A stretch of DNA of 13,561 nt from JAAYXU01 sp050942555 (GCA_050942555.1 JBMNNN010000036.1:1-13561), one strand, 5' to 3'. Positions 6,981 to 13,561 are shown, counted from the stretch's first letter. Made by a program: numbers and translations. Notes: a model not told the origin generated them from the sequence alone.

Positions 6981-7967
6981 CTACTCCATGCCCTGAAGCA
7001 CTTCCAGGGGCACATCGTCGAACAGCGGGCTGACCGACTCGCGCATATGGATGCGCCGTATCGTCTCGGCAAAGAGCGGCGCGACCGATACGATGACGAC
7101 ATCGGGCGCGCCCAGTATGGCGCTGTTTGGTACCGAGTCGGTCGATATGACCTGATCGATCGGGGAGGCGGCGATGCGCTCAAGCCCCTGCTCGCTCAGC
7201 AGCATGTGGCTCACACAGGCGGTAATGCGCTCCGCGCCGCGGTCGCGCAGTCCCCGCGCCACCTCGACCAGTGTTCCGCCCGATATCGAGAAGTCGTCCA
7301 CAATGAGGCAGTCCCGGCCCCCCACGTCGCCGATGATCTCCATGATGCGCGCGCGCTCATCGTGGCCTTTTCGCGTCTTGTCGCATATGGCCGTAGGAAG
7401 TCCCAGGCGGCCCGCAAATGCGCGCGCTTCCTTCGCGAATCCCGCATCGGGAGCCACAACGACCAGGTTGCCGGTGTCAAGATGCTTTCGCACATAGGCG
7501 GCCAGTATCGGCGCGGCGTACAGATGATCGACCGGTATCTTGAAAAAGCCCTGTACCTGCGGGGAATGAAGGTCCATCGTCACCACCCGGTCGGCGCCCG
7601 AAAGCTCGATGCACTCGGCGCACACACGGCCCCGGATCGACACGCGCGGCTCGTCCTTCTTGTCGCCCTTCGCGTACCCGAAATAGGGTATGATCGCCGT
7701 CACCGAGCTCGCGCTTGCCCGCTTGAATGCGTCCATCCAGAAAAGGATCTCGGTGAACTCGTCGTTGGGCCTCAGCGCAATGGGCTGTACGAGGTAGACG
7801 TCCTTGTCGCGCACCGTTTCCAGCACGCGCACGAACAGGTTCCCCTCGGTGAACTGGATGACCTGGGCTTTTCCCGGCCTGGCGTTCAGCCAGTCGCAGA
7901 TCCGCCGGGCGAATGCCTCGCCTGAAGAGCCTGCGAATATCCGAATCGCGCTGTCCCGCACAGCCAA
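6981..7967 (-). CDS. prs: Ribose-phosphate pyrophosphokinase homologue, divergent catalytic loop
   Basis: PRPP synthetase family (ribose-5-phosphate + ATP to PRPP), 328 residues against about 317 in B. subtilis. Family landmarks are VIPYFGYA-like sequence at 92-99, DLHSPQVQGFF at 132-142 with the catalytic-type H134, APDAGFAKEARAFA at 172-185, DKTR at 196-199 and the PRPP loop VDDFSISGGTL at 223-233. The flexible catalytic loop reads AKGDKKDEPR instead of the canonical ARQDRK, and the PRPP loop has SISGGT instead of IDTAGT. So this is probably a second, diverged Prs rather than the housekeeping copy; activity is likely but unproven. The start is TTG at 7965-7967 with AAGGAGG 5 nt upstream; a GTG six bases in is the alternative. 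It lies 31 bp after the vanW-type gene, in the same operon. Confidence 0.82.
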   Translation of the reverse strand: MAVRDSAIRIFAGSSGEAFARRICDWLNARPGKAQVIQFTEGNLFVRVLETVRDKDVYLVQPIALRPNDEFTEILFWMDAFKRASASSVTAIIPYFGYAKGDKKDEPRVSIRGRVCAECIELSGADRVVTMDLHSPQVQGFFKIPVDHLYAAPILAAYVRKHLDTGNLVVVAPDAGFAKEARAFAGRLGLPTAICDKTRKGHDERARIMEIIGDVGGRDCLIVDDFSISGGTLVEVARGLRDRGAERITACVSHMLLSEQGLERIAASPIDQVISTDSVPNSAILGAPDVVIVSVAPLFAETIRRIHMRESVSPLFDDVPLEVLQGME

Positions 7968-7998
7968 CTATTCCTCCTTAGGCTGGTAAACTCCCGCC

Positions 7999-9666
7999 TC
8001 AGTCATCGTCATTGTCATCGGCGTCGTCGCCTTCGTCGGGGTCTTCAGGAGGGGTCCAGGGAATGTCGCCCACCCTGTCGCCGTCCTTGTCGATCATGTC
8101 CACGATCCCGTCCCCGTCGGTATCGACGTCGGGGATTCCGTCTTTGTTTACATCGGGCGGGCGCTTGTGGGCCGGCACGATGCCGGTATAGATAAGCCCC
8201 GTGATGGGCCGGTAATGATCCTCGTACATCGCTTCACGGCTTATTTCGTTGCCATCCTTGTCCTTCAAAACGCGGAATGTCTGAATCTTCAGGCTACCGT
8301 GGGACTCGCGGTAGACATACTGCTCGTCGTCGTAGTAGACAAACTCGATATACTCCTGCTTCTCATCGGGCACGATCTCGGGAGGGGGCGGATCCAGGCG
8401 CTCTATCTCCTTGGAGTCGCGCTCGTAGTACTGGCCGTCGGGCAGCGGCTTGCCGTATATCCAGACCCGCGCGTTGAGCGTTTTATCCCTTTCGTCTATA
8501 AATATACCGGCCTTTATAAAGATCGGCCCGTCGGTGTTGTTCGTAAACTTGAGATCCTTGTCGGGCCAGTTTACCGCAGCGTCAAACCCTTCGCGGACAT
8601 AGCTTGACGGGAACGAATGCTTATTGCGCTCGGTGATCTCAAACCCGGCCAGCAGCGCCGCATTGTACAGCGTGGTGGACGCCTGGCACACGCCGCCGCC
8701 CAGCGCCGGTTCCAGGTTCTTATCGCGGCCAATCTGCAGCGCTACCTGATAGCCCTTGGCCATCGTGCGCTCCCCGGTCATGGCATTAAAGGACACGGTT
8801 TCGCCCTGATATACGGTGAGCCCGTCGAAAGCCGACAGGGCCAGCGCGATATTCATCGCGCGCGGATCCGTACTTTTCTGCCTGATGGTGGTCGCGAAAT
8901 ACGAGCGCTGATGCGTGTACTGGGACAGGTACTCGTCGGTCACCGACGCATCGGTAAAGGAAACCGTCAGCGCGACGTCTGCCTGCCAGTCGTCGGAGAG
9001 ATCGGCCACCGCTGCCTGATAAGCTCCCTCCTGGTCGGTCACGTAGCCCGGCTGATCGGGGCTAATGGAAAACATGTGCTCAGGCTCCATGCTCGGATCG
9101 AATGTGACCGTCGCGTCAACAGGCGGCTTGTCGATCTCCTGCGCGATCGAGGCAATCCGTGCGCGCAGCGCGGATTCGTCAAATGAAAAGGTAACGGGCA
9201 GATCGACCGGCTGGCTGCGCACCAAATTCGCCTGCTTGCGCCTTTCCGCAAATCCTCCGGTGCGGCCAAGCGCCGCGGCTTTGCTGAGCACCTCGTCCAG
9301 ATCGGTGCGCAGTCCCAGCTCGTCGGCGTTCATCGTCCACTCCCGCCCTTCGTATGTGCAGCGGACGCGCGCGCGCGCGATGACCGGCTTTAGTTCCTCT
9401 GACAGCAACGTGTAGGCTTCCTCGCGGGTCATCCCGCCGACGTCACTTCCGTTTATCGATACACCCTCGATGATCGTGGTATTGTAGAAACTGCGGGCCC
9501 ACAGCGTCCCGGCTGCGGCGGCAAGTCCGATCGCCACGACAAGCAGAAATACGAGCGGCGCCGAAACGCCCGCGCGCTTCTTCGGGTACGTTGCCCGGGA
9601 TGAACCGTTCTTGCGGGCTTTTTTTGTGGTGTAGGGTTTGGACGCCGTTTTTCTGGTTTGAGCCAT
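7999..9666 (-). CDS. Membrane-anchored VanW family protein with acidic Asp-rich tail
   Basis: 555-residue surface protein whose biochemical role is unknown; VanW proteins often accompany peptidoglycan-related domains. In order: a Lys/Arg-rich cytoplasmic start (1-34), one transmembrane helix (about 36-58), a linker with a putative peptidoglycan-binding-type region (about 65-260; AYTLLSEEL, ADELGLRTDLDEVL), and the VanW domain (about 280-400) with YQGETVSFNAMTGERT and ALGGGVCQASTTLYNAALLAG. The C-terminus from residue 503 holds three aspartate-rich loops (DVNKDG, DTDGDG, DKDGD) like thrombospondin-3 or EF-hand calcium sites, ending in a run of Asp/Glu. The ATG at 9664-9666 has AAAGGAG 6 nt upstream and overlaps the previous stop by one base (TGATG), so translation is coupled. 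It lies within the operon ending at the epimerase. Confidence 0.9.
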   Translation of the reverse strand: MAQTRKTASKPYTTKKARKNGSSRATYPKKRAGVSAPLVFLLVVAIGLAAAAGTLWARSFYNTTIIEGVSINGSDVGGMTREEAYTLLSEELKPVIARARVRCTYEGREWTMNADELGLRTDLDEVLSKAAALGRTGGFAERRKQANLVRSQPVDLPVTFSFDESALRARIASIAQEIDKPPVDATVTFDPSMEPEHMFSISPDQPGYVTDQEGAYQAAVADLSDDWQADVALTVSFTDASVTDEYLSQYTHQRSYFATTIRQKSTDPRAMNIALALSAFDGLTVYQGETVSFNAMTGERTMAKGYQVALQIGRDKNLEPALGGGVCQASTTLYNAALLAGFEITERNKHSFPSSYVREGFDAAVNWPDKDLKFTNNTDGPIFIKAGIFIDERDKTLNARVWIYGKPLPDGQYYERDSKEIERLDPPPPEIVPDEKQEYIEFVYYDDEQYVYRESHGSLKIQTFRVLKDKDGNEISREAMYEDHYRPITGLIYTGIVPAHKRPPDVNKDGIPDVDTDGDGIVDMIDKDGDRVGDIPWTPPEDPDEGDDADDNDDD

Positions 9667-10526
9667 CAGTTACTCCTTTGGTCTGCAGCGAGTGTTTCGA
9701 TCGCGTCGTAGGTTTCCTGCGGGATCATTGAGCCGAACCGCTCCCATCCTGCCGCCGGCGGTACTCCGCGCCCCGGCCCGTGGCAGTCGCTTCCCAGCGT
9801 CGGGACGAGCCCGGTCCTGCGGCACAGGCCCAGCATGGCGCGCGCAAAATCGTCGCTGTGCTCGGGATAGAATGCCTCCAGCCCCCATAATCCGCACCGC
9901 GCGAATTCGGCCACGAGCGCCTCGAGCTCCAGCTCTGTCAGCGCGATGCACCCCGGATGCGCCAGTACCGCCCGTCCGCCCGCCGCCCGGATCGCCGATA
10001 TCGCCTCCCGGGGCGAAGGGAGGCTCCGGCCGACATATGCCGGTTTCCCGCGCGCAAGGAAGCGGTCGAACGCCTCCTGCTCGCTGCCGCATACGCCCAG
10101 CCGCACTAGCGCGCGGGCCAGATGGGGCCGTCCCGGCGCTTCGCCACGGCTCTCGCAGTCGACGTCCTCTCGCGCGATATCTACGCCCAGGTCGCGGAGC
10201 CGGGCGATCATGCGCGGCATCCGCAGCTCCCGCTGCTCACGCTGCCGCCGCAAGAACGCGCAGAAATCCGCGTCGCTCCTGCCGATGCCATATCCCAAAA
10301 TATGGAGCTCGCCGGCGAACGCTGCCGACAGCTCCGCGCCAGGCAGTACGATAATGTCCAGCCTGTCCCCGGCCTTCCGCGCCTCCTCCACGCCGTCCAC
10401 GGTGTCGTGGTCGGTCAGCGCCAACGCCCACAGCCCCCGGGCCGCGCAGTCGGCCACCAGCTGCGCGGGCGTCTGCGTGCCGTCCGACGCGGTGGAATGC
10501 GTATGCAGGTCGAAGCAGCGCTTCAT
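9666..10526 (-). CDS. PHP domain phosphoesterase (TrpH/YciV-like)
   Basis: 286-residue metal-dependent phosphoesterase of the PHP family. Close relatives (E. coli TrpH/YciV, RNase AM; 3',5'-nucleoside bisphosphate phosphatases) remove phosphates or nucleotides from pAp-like or 5'-RNA substrates. All PHP motifs are visible: DLHTHSTASDG (residues 6-16, H8 and H10), LTDHDTVDG (38-46), PGAELSA with E65, H75 in LHILGYG, VLAHPG, and GSDCHGPGR near the C-terminus. No signal peptide. The ATG at 10524-10526 overlaps the thioesterase stop as ATGA, and its own stop overlaps the VanW gene's ATG. It is therefore translationally tied to both neighbours. The exact substrate is not deducible. Confidence 0.92.
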   Translation of the reverse strand: MKRCFDLHTHSTASDGTQTPAQLVADCAARGLWALALTDHDTVDGVEEARKAGDRLDIIVLPGAELSAAFAGELHILGYGIGRSDADFCAFLRRQREQRELRMPRMIARLRDLGVDIAREDVDCESRGEAPGRPHLARALVRLGVCGSEQEAFDRFLARGKPAYVGRSLPSPREAISAIRAAGGRAVLAHPGCIALTELELEALVAEFARCGLWGLEAFYPEHSDDFARAMLGLCRRTGLVPTLGSDCHGPGRGVPPAAGWERFGSMIPQETYDAIETLAADQRSN

Positions 10527-10939
10527 GGGCGCGCCGACTGCTGCCGGAGCTTCTCCCCGGCCCTGGCCATGAAGCGCTCATGGTGCACGACGACCCGCTC
10601 GTGCGTCCCACGCCCGATGACCTCGTCCCCGCAGCGGGCTTCCACCGCAAAATGGAGCCTGCGGCCGTCTACCGACAGCAGGCGCGCGGTCGCCGTCACC
10701 GCAAGACCGACCGGAGTTGGGGATAGATGCTCGACACCCAGCGCGGTGCCTACCGATATCCAGCCCTTTTGCAGACACGGCTCCACCGCCGCGACGGCCA
10801 CGCACTCCATGAGCGCGATCATCGAGGGCGTGGAAAAGACGTGCGCGGCTCCGCTCCGGATGCTCTCGGCGGTCATATCCGGGGTAACGGTCAGCGTCTG
10901 GCTGGCCGACATCCCCGGCGCAGGCTCTTCAATGTACAT
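10523..10939 (-). CDS. FlK-type hotdog-fold acyl-CoA thioesterase
   Basis: 138-residue single hotdog protein. It resembles the fluoroacetyl-CoA thioesterase FlK of Streptomyces cattleya (139 residues). The catalytic triad is present with the same spacing: T37, E45 and H71 here, T42, E50 and H76 in FlK. The segments STPSMIALME and VGTALGVEHLSPTPVG carry these residues. Family members hydrolyse various acyl-CoAs; fluoroacetate is not implied. The frame is open to 11002, but the ATG at 10937-10939 is chosen because the promoter -10 box is at 10974-10979, which leaves the longer start outside the transcript, and AAGGTG lies upstream. It is the first gene of the operon with PHP, VanW, Prs and epimerase genes. 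Confidence 0.87.
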   Translation of the reverse strand: MYIEEPAPGMSASQTLTVTPDMTAESIRSGAAHVFSTPSMIALMECVAVAAVEPCLQKGWISVGTALGVEHLSPTPVGLAVTATARLLSVDGRRLHFAVEARCGDEVIGRGTHERVVVHHERFMARAGEKLRQQSARP

Positions 10940-10973
10940 CGTACACCTTCGTACCCATTTATTGATCCGCCTT

Positions 10974-11002
10974 ATTATACCATCGCCCCTCATGGATGGC
11001 AA
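10974..11002 (-). promoter_or_regulatory. Sigma-A-type promoter of the thioesterase operon
   Basis: On the minus strand: TTGCCA (10997-11002), 17-bp spacer, perfect TATAAT (10974-10979). Transcription would start near 10967, about 28 nt before the thioesterase ATG. One of the best promoters in the window. Confidence 0.85.
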
Positions 11003-11070
11003 TGGAATGACCGCATATGGCGTAGCTAAGAGGCGCTTTTCAGCCTTCCCTCCGCGTCGGCTCCCTCCCG

Positions 11071-11841
11071 TCAGTCCATCTGCTGCCCGCCGGTCACGTT
11101 GATGGCCTGACCGGTCATATAGGAAGCCGCGTCGGACAGGAGGAACACGAGCACGTTCTCTATGTCCTCATAGCGGCAGCCGCGCTTCATCGGCACCTGA
11201 TTTATATACTTCTGGCGGACCTCTTCCTCGGTGATGCCCTGGTTTTTCGCATACTGCTTATAAAGGCTGTTGACCCACAGCGGCGAATCCAGCAGGTTGC
11301 CCGGGCAGATCGCGTTGACGCGGATACCGTCCTGCGCAAACTCCAGCGCCAGAGACTGCGTCAGGCCGATCCCGCCGAATTTGCTGGCGGCGTAGGCCGA
11401 ATTTTTAAACGAGCCCTTTTTCCCCGACTTGCTGTTGATCTGTACGATCGCGCCGCCCCCGCCCTGCTTCATACGGGGCGCTACAGCCCATACGGTATTG
11501 TAGTAGCCGCAAAGATTGACGTCGATAACCTTGCGCCAGCGCGCAGGATCCATCTCCTCGACAGCCCCGGATATGACGATGGCGGCGTTGCATACGAGGT
11601 AGTCGATGCGTCCATAGCGCTCGATGACCACGTCGGCCATCGCGAGGCATTCTTCGGGGTTCGTTACATCCATCCTGACCGCCATGCCGCGGATCTCGTC
11701 CGCGACGCGGGAAGCCGCTTCCATATTGATATCGCACACAACGACGGTGCATCCCTCCGCGGCCAGCCGGCGGCAGAGCGCTTCGCCCAGCCCCTGTCCG
11801 CCTCCGGTTACCACCGCGATTTTTTCTGACAACTGGTTCAT
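11071..11841 (-). CDS. SDR family oxidoreductase, sorbitol-6-phosphate dehydrogenase (SrlD)-like
   Basis: Short-chain dehydrogenase, 256 residues. It has the cofactor motif TGGGQGLG (12-19), D37 at the end of the second strand (favouring NAD(H)), NAA (85-87), the catalytic serine region INSKSG (135-140) and YAASK with Y150 and K154. From INSKSG onward it reads much like E. coli SrlD (NSKSGK, FGG.GLTQSLAL, GNLL.SP, VP.KRGC.Y.D, TGQ.INVTGGQ). A sugar-alcohol-phosphate substrate is therefore a reasonable guess; no sugar transporter is in the window. Three ATGs in a row occur at the start; the third (11839-11841) has GGAGG 7 nt upstream, whereas the first (11847) is only 1 nt from it. No clear terminator follows in the 131-bp gap before the thioesterase gene, apart from that operon's promoter. 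Confidence 0.87.
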   Translation of the reverse strand: MNQLSEKIAVVTGGGQGLGEALCRRLAAEGCTVVVCDINMEAASRVADEIRGMAVRMDVTNPEECLAMADVVIERYGRIDYLVCNAAIVISGAVEEMDPARWRKVIDVNLCGYYNTVWAVAPRMKQGGGGAIVQINSKSGKKGSFKNSAYAASKFGGIGLTQSLALEFAQDGIRVNAICPGNLLDSPLWVNSLYKQYAKNQGITEEEVRQKYINQVPMKRGCRYEDIENVLVFLLSDAASYMTGQAINVTGGQQMD

Positions 11842-11848
11842 CATCATA

Positions 11849-11853
11849 CCTCC
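11849..11853 (-). promoter_or_regulatory. Ribosome binding site selecting among three tandem ATGs of the SDR gene
   Basis: GGAGG on the minus strand is 1, 4 and 7 nt from the ATGs at 11847, 11844 and 11841. Only the last has normal spacing. Confidence 0.65.
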
Positions 11854-11883
11854 CCATTACCTTCCGACATTCATACGAATCTT

Positions 11884-11911
11884 ATTATACCACAGAGCGT
11901 TTATTCCGCAA
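11884..11911 (-). promoter_or_regulatory. Sigma-A-type promoter of the SDR gene
   Basis: On the minus strand: TTGCGG (11906-11911), 16-bp spacer, perfect TATAAT (11884-11889). It diverges from the URO-D-type gene promoter about 50 bp away. No convincing operator was found between them. Confidence 0.7.
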
Positions 11912-11960
11912 TTATTTCATATATAAAGGCAAAATACTCACGCAGCCGCGACAGTTCGCA

Positions 11961-11969
11961 TGCTATAAT
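11961..11969 (+). promoter_or_regulatory. Extended -10 promoter of the URO-D family gene
   Basis: TGC followed by TATAAT (11964-11969) is an extended -10 element. No good -35 hexamer is present 16-18 bp upstream, which is compatible with an extended -10 promoter or with activator dependence. The transcript would begin near 11976, leaving a leader of about 23 nt containing GGAGG. Confidence 0.6.
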
Positions 11970-11998
11970 GGATTGATCTCACCAGAGGAGGTAAGCAC

Positions 11999-13111
11999 AT
12001 GAACCCGATACGCGCACCCTGGAAGGGGTCCATGACCGCCCGGGAGCGGTTCAACCGGCAGATGCACTATAGAAGCGTAGACCGCTGCTTCAATATGGAG
12101 TTCGGCTACTGGGAAGAGAATTTTGTGGAGTGGCCGATGTTCCGCGAAAACGGGATCCGCAGCAACGAGGAAGCAGATCGGTTTTTCTCGTTTGACCCGA
12201 TCCATAGTATCAGCGGCAACATATTCATGCACCCCGCGATGAAGGAGGAAATCATCAGCGAAACCGACACCCATGTCACCGTGCGCAGCAGCGCCGGTCT
12301 CATCGAGGAGCGGCTTAAAAAAGGAAGCTCCATCCCCCGCTATCTGGGCTCGGTCATCCGGACGCCTGCCGACTGGGACAGGGTGAAAAAAGAGCATTTC
12401 GACGTGCAGCATCCCGATCGCGTGCTCGATGTGGCGTCTCTTGCCGCAAAGCACCCGGATAGCCGGGACTACCCGCTGGGGATCCACTGCGGGTCGATGA
12501 TCGGCAGAGTGCGCGACCTGCTGACATTTGAGGGCATATGCTACGCGCTGTACGACTACCCGGATATGCTGGAGGATATGGTGGAGACGATGTGCGTACT
12601 GGTCGAGCATTCGCTCCATCAGCTGCTGCCCCATATCACGTTCGATTTCGCGTCGGGATGGGAGGATATCTGCTTCAACCACGGCCCCATCCTCCCGCCA
12701 TGGTTCTTCCGCGATGTGGTCGCGCCCCGGTACAGGCGGATCCACGAGAAGCTCAGGCAGTACGGCGTCGACCTTTGGTATACCGACTGCGACGGCGACG
12801 TGCGCCCGCTTATTCCCATATTCCTCGAGTCGGGCATCAACTGCCTGTTCCCCTTCGAGGTCAATTCCTGCACCCATCCGGGGAACCTCCTGCGCGAGTA
12901 CGCGGGAAGCCTGCGCATCATGGGTGGCGTGGACAAAATAGAGCTTGCAAAGGGCCCCGAGGCGATCGACCGGTATCTCAATACCCTCGTGCCGCTCGTG
13001 GAAGCCGGGGGCTACATCCCCTTCTGCGACCACCGCTGCCCGCCCAACGTGAAGCAGGAGGATTACCTCTATTATCTCGACAAAAAGGAAGAATTGTTCG
13101 GGATGCGGTAG
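11999..13111 (+). CDS. Uroporphyrinogen decarboxylase (URO-D) superfamily protein
   Basis: 370-residue protein of the URO-D/corrinoid methyltransferase-like superfamily, from a branch common in anaerobes that is not the heme-pathway HemE. Seen in order: TARERFNRQMHYR near the N-terminus (13-25), YTDCDGDVRPLIPIFLESG (261-279), FPFEVNS (284-290), IMGGVDKIELAKGPEAID (307-324) and GGYIPFCDHRCPPNV (337-351). The MtaA-type zinc motif His-x-Cys is replaced by TDCDGD, so methylcobamide transfer by that mechanism is doubtful. The ATG has GAGGAGG 7 nt upstream. It stands alone, with no corrinoid protein, methyltransferase partner or reactivase nearby; it diverges from the SDR gene, with which it may share a catabolic role. 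The substrate is unknown. Confidence 0.86.
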   Translation: MNPIRAPWKGSMTARERFNRQMHYRSVDRCFNMEFGYWEENFVEWPMFRENGIRSNEEADRFFSFDPIHSISGNIFMHPAMKEEIISETDTHVTVRSSAGLIEERLKKGSSIPRYLGSVIRTPADWDRVKKEHFDVQHPDRVLDVASLAAKHPDSRDYPLGIHCGSMIGRVRDLLTFEGICYALYDYPDMLEDMVETMCVLVEHSLHQLLPHITFDFASGWEDICFNHGPILPPWFFRDVVAPRYRRIHEKLRQYGVDLWYTDCDGDVRPLIPIFLESGINCLFPFEVNSCTHPGNLLREYAGSLRIMGGVDKIELAKGPEAIDRYLNTLVPLVEAGGYIPFCDHRCPPNVKQEDYLYYLDKKEELFGMR

Positions 13112-13116
13112 GCCCG

Positions 13117-13133
13117 CGGCGGCGGAGCCGCCG
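13117..13133 (+). terminator. GC-rich hairpin after the URO-D family gene
   Basis: CGGCGGC (13117-13123), loop GGA, GCCGCCG (13127-13133), 5 bp after the stop. No T-run follows directly; TTTT occurs only at 13142-13145, inside the next promoter. It may act as a weak or Rho-aided terminator, or only protect the mRNA 3' end. Confidence 0.4.
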
Positions 13134-13143
13134 ATGAAACCTT

Positions 13144-13172
13144 TTGCATTTCCCTTTCGCTCACGATATAAT
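13144..13172 (+). promoter_or_regulatory. Sigma-A-type promoter of the lipoprotein gene
   Basis: TTGCAT (13144-13149), 17-bp spacer, TATAAT (13167-13172). Transcription would start near 13179, about 24 nt before the ATG, so this gene is not dependent on the URO-D family gene. Confidence 0.75.
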
Positions 13173-13202
13173 AAGCGCATCCATCCACCAAAGGAGATGC
13201 CG

Positions 13203-13561
13203 ATGAAAAAGCTGCGCATCGCCTGTGCGCTTATGATAATACCTGTAATAATTTTCTCCATCGGAGGATGTCAGGAGTCGCTGGCGCCCGAGGACACGGT
13301 CAGCCAGTTTCTCAGCCGCTATGAGCGGATGGATTTCCCCCGCATGTACAGCCTGCTGTCCGCCCGCTCGAAGAGGGAGATTTCCCTCAACGAATTCTGC
13401 GACCGCTATGAGTCCCTGTTCGACGCGATGAAGGTCACGTCGGTCGTTTGTACCGCGGCCGAGCCCACGGCCCAGAGCGAAACAGGCCGGACGATACCCT
13501 TCACGATGGCGGTGGAGAGCGAGCGGCTTGGCTCGTTCACGCTCGAAATGACGCTTCCGCT
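13203..13561 (+). CDS. Lipoprotein with NTF2-like (MecA_N-type) domain, probable penicillin-binding protein; 3' end cut
   Basis: The frame is open to the window end; 119 residues are visible. A lipoprotein signal peptide is clear: MKKLR, a hydrophobic stretch, then the lipobox-like IGGC with C23 as the lipidated residue. After it, DTVSQFLSRYERMDFPRMYSLLS (about 30-52) and ISLNEFCDRYESLFD (about 58-72), then IPFTMAVESERLG, resemble the NTF2-like N-terminal domain of MecA/PBP2a-like class B penicillin-binding proteins of Bacillota. If that is right, the dimerisation and transpeptidase domains lie beyond the window. Alternatively it is a stand-alone NTF2-like lipoprotein. The ATG at 13203-13205 has AAAGGAG 6 nt upstream; an ATG two codons earlier (13197) overlaps that site and is unlikely. 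Confidence 0.72.
   Translation, partial: MKKLRIACALMIIPVIIFSIGGCQESLAPEDTVSQFLSRYERMDFPRMYSLLSARSKREISLNEFCDRYESLFDAMKVTSVVCTAAEPTAQSETGRTIPFTMAVESERLGSFTLEMTLP

Noticed and set aside
11842..11998. Search for an operator between the divergent SDR and URO-D family genes
   Set aside because: Only short imperfect repeats (ATTC-N4-GAAT at 11869-11880 and an A/T-rich near-palindrome near 11916-11929) were seen; none is long enough to claim.
11963..13261. 432-codon open frame on the minus strand opposite the URO-D family gene
   Set aside because: Antisense shadow of a clear plus-strand gene. The translation shows no family resemblance, and it runs through two plus-strand promoters and a hairpin.
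1..13561. Defence systems, CRISPR, prophage, transposons, toxin-antitoxin pairs, tRNAs, riboswitches
   Set aside because: I looked for these on both strands and saw no supporting genes, repeats or conserved RNA elements; gene density and strand layout are those of a core chromosomal segment.

Overview
The window looks like an ordinary chromosomal core region of a spore-forming, GC-rich member of the Bacillota, probably class Clostridia. Four things point there: a dipicolinate synthase pair (dpaA-dpaB) followed by an aspartokinase, the recG / fakA / asp23 / rpmB neighbourhood typical of Bacillota, strong AGGAGG-type ribosome binding sites, and clear sigma-A-type promoters. No tRNA, rRNA, CRISPR array, insertion sequence, phage gene or defence system was seen. 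Genus cannot be named from the sequence.

Left part (1-3155): on the minus strand an Asp23/Gls24 protein, the fatty acid kinase FakA and the N-terminal third of RecG run leftward from one promoter. A terminator-like hairpin sits directly in front of recG. rpmB (ribosomal protein L28, four-cysteine zinc form) is divergent from asp23 and ends at a clean terminator. An 8-bp perfect inverted repeat covers the -35 box of the asp23-fakA promoter and is a possible operator.

Middle (3192-6074): dpaA, dpaB and a dapG-type aspartate kinase form a tightly overlapping minus-strand operon that makes dipicolinic acid for the spore core and feeds it from the aspartate pathway.

Right-middle (6042-11002): a five-gene minus-strand operon starts at a very good promoter (TTGCCA, 17 bp, TATAAT) and ends at a 13-bp stem terminator. 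Its gene order is FlK-type hotdog thioesterase, PHP-domain phosphoesterase, membrane-anchored VanW protein with an acidic calcium-binding-like tail, a divergent PRPP synthetase homologue, and a xylose-isomerase-like TIM-barrel epimerase. The first three genes overlap by a few bases, so they are probably translationally coupled. What joins these functions is not obvious.

Right end (11071-13561): an SrlD-like short-chain dehydrogenase diverges from a URO-D-superfamily protein lacking the usual zinc His-x-Cys motif. After that comes the start of a lipoprotein that resembles the NTF2-like N-terminal domain of MecA-type penicillin-binding proteins, cut by the window edge.

No undescribed multi-gene system could be demonstrated. 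The items most worth a second look are the thioesterase-PHP-VanW-Prs-epimerase operon, the altered catalytic loop of its Prs, the inverted repeat at the fakA promoter, and the hairpin before recG.
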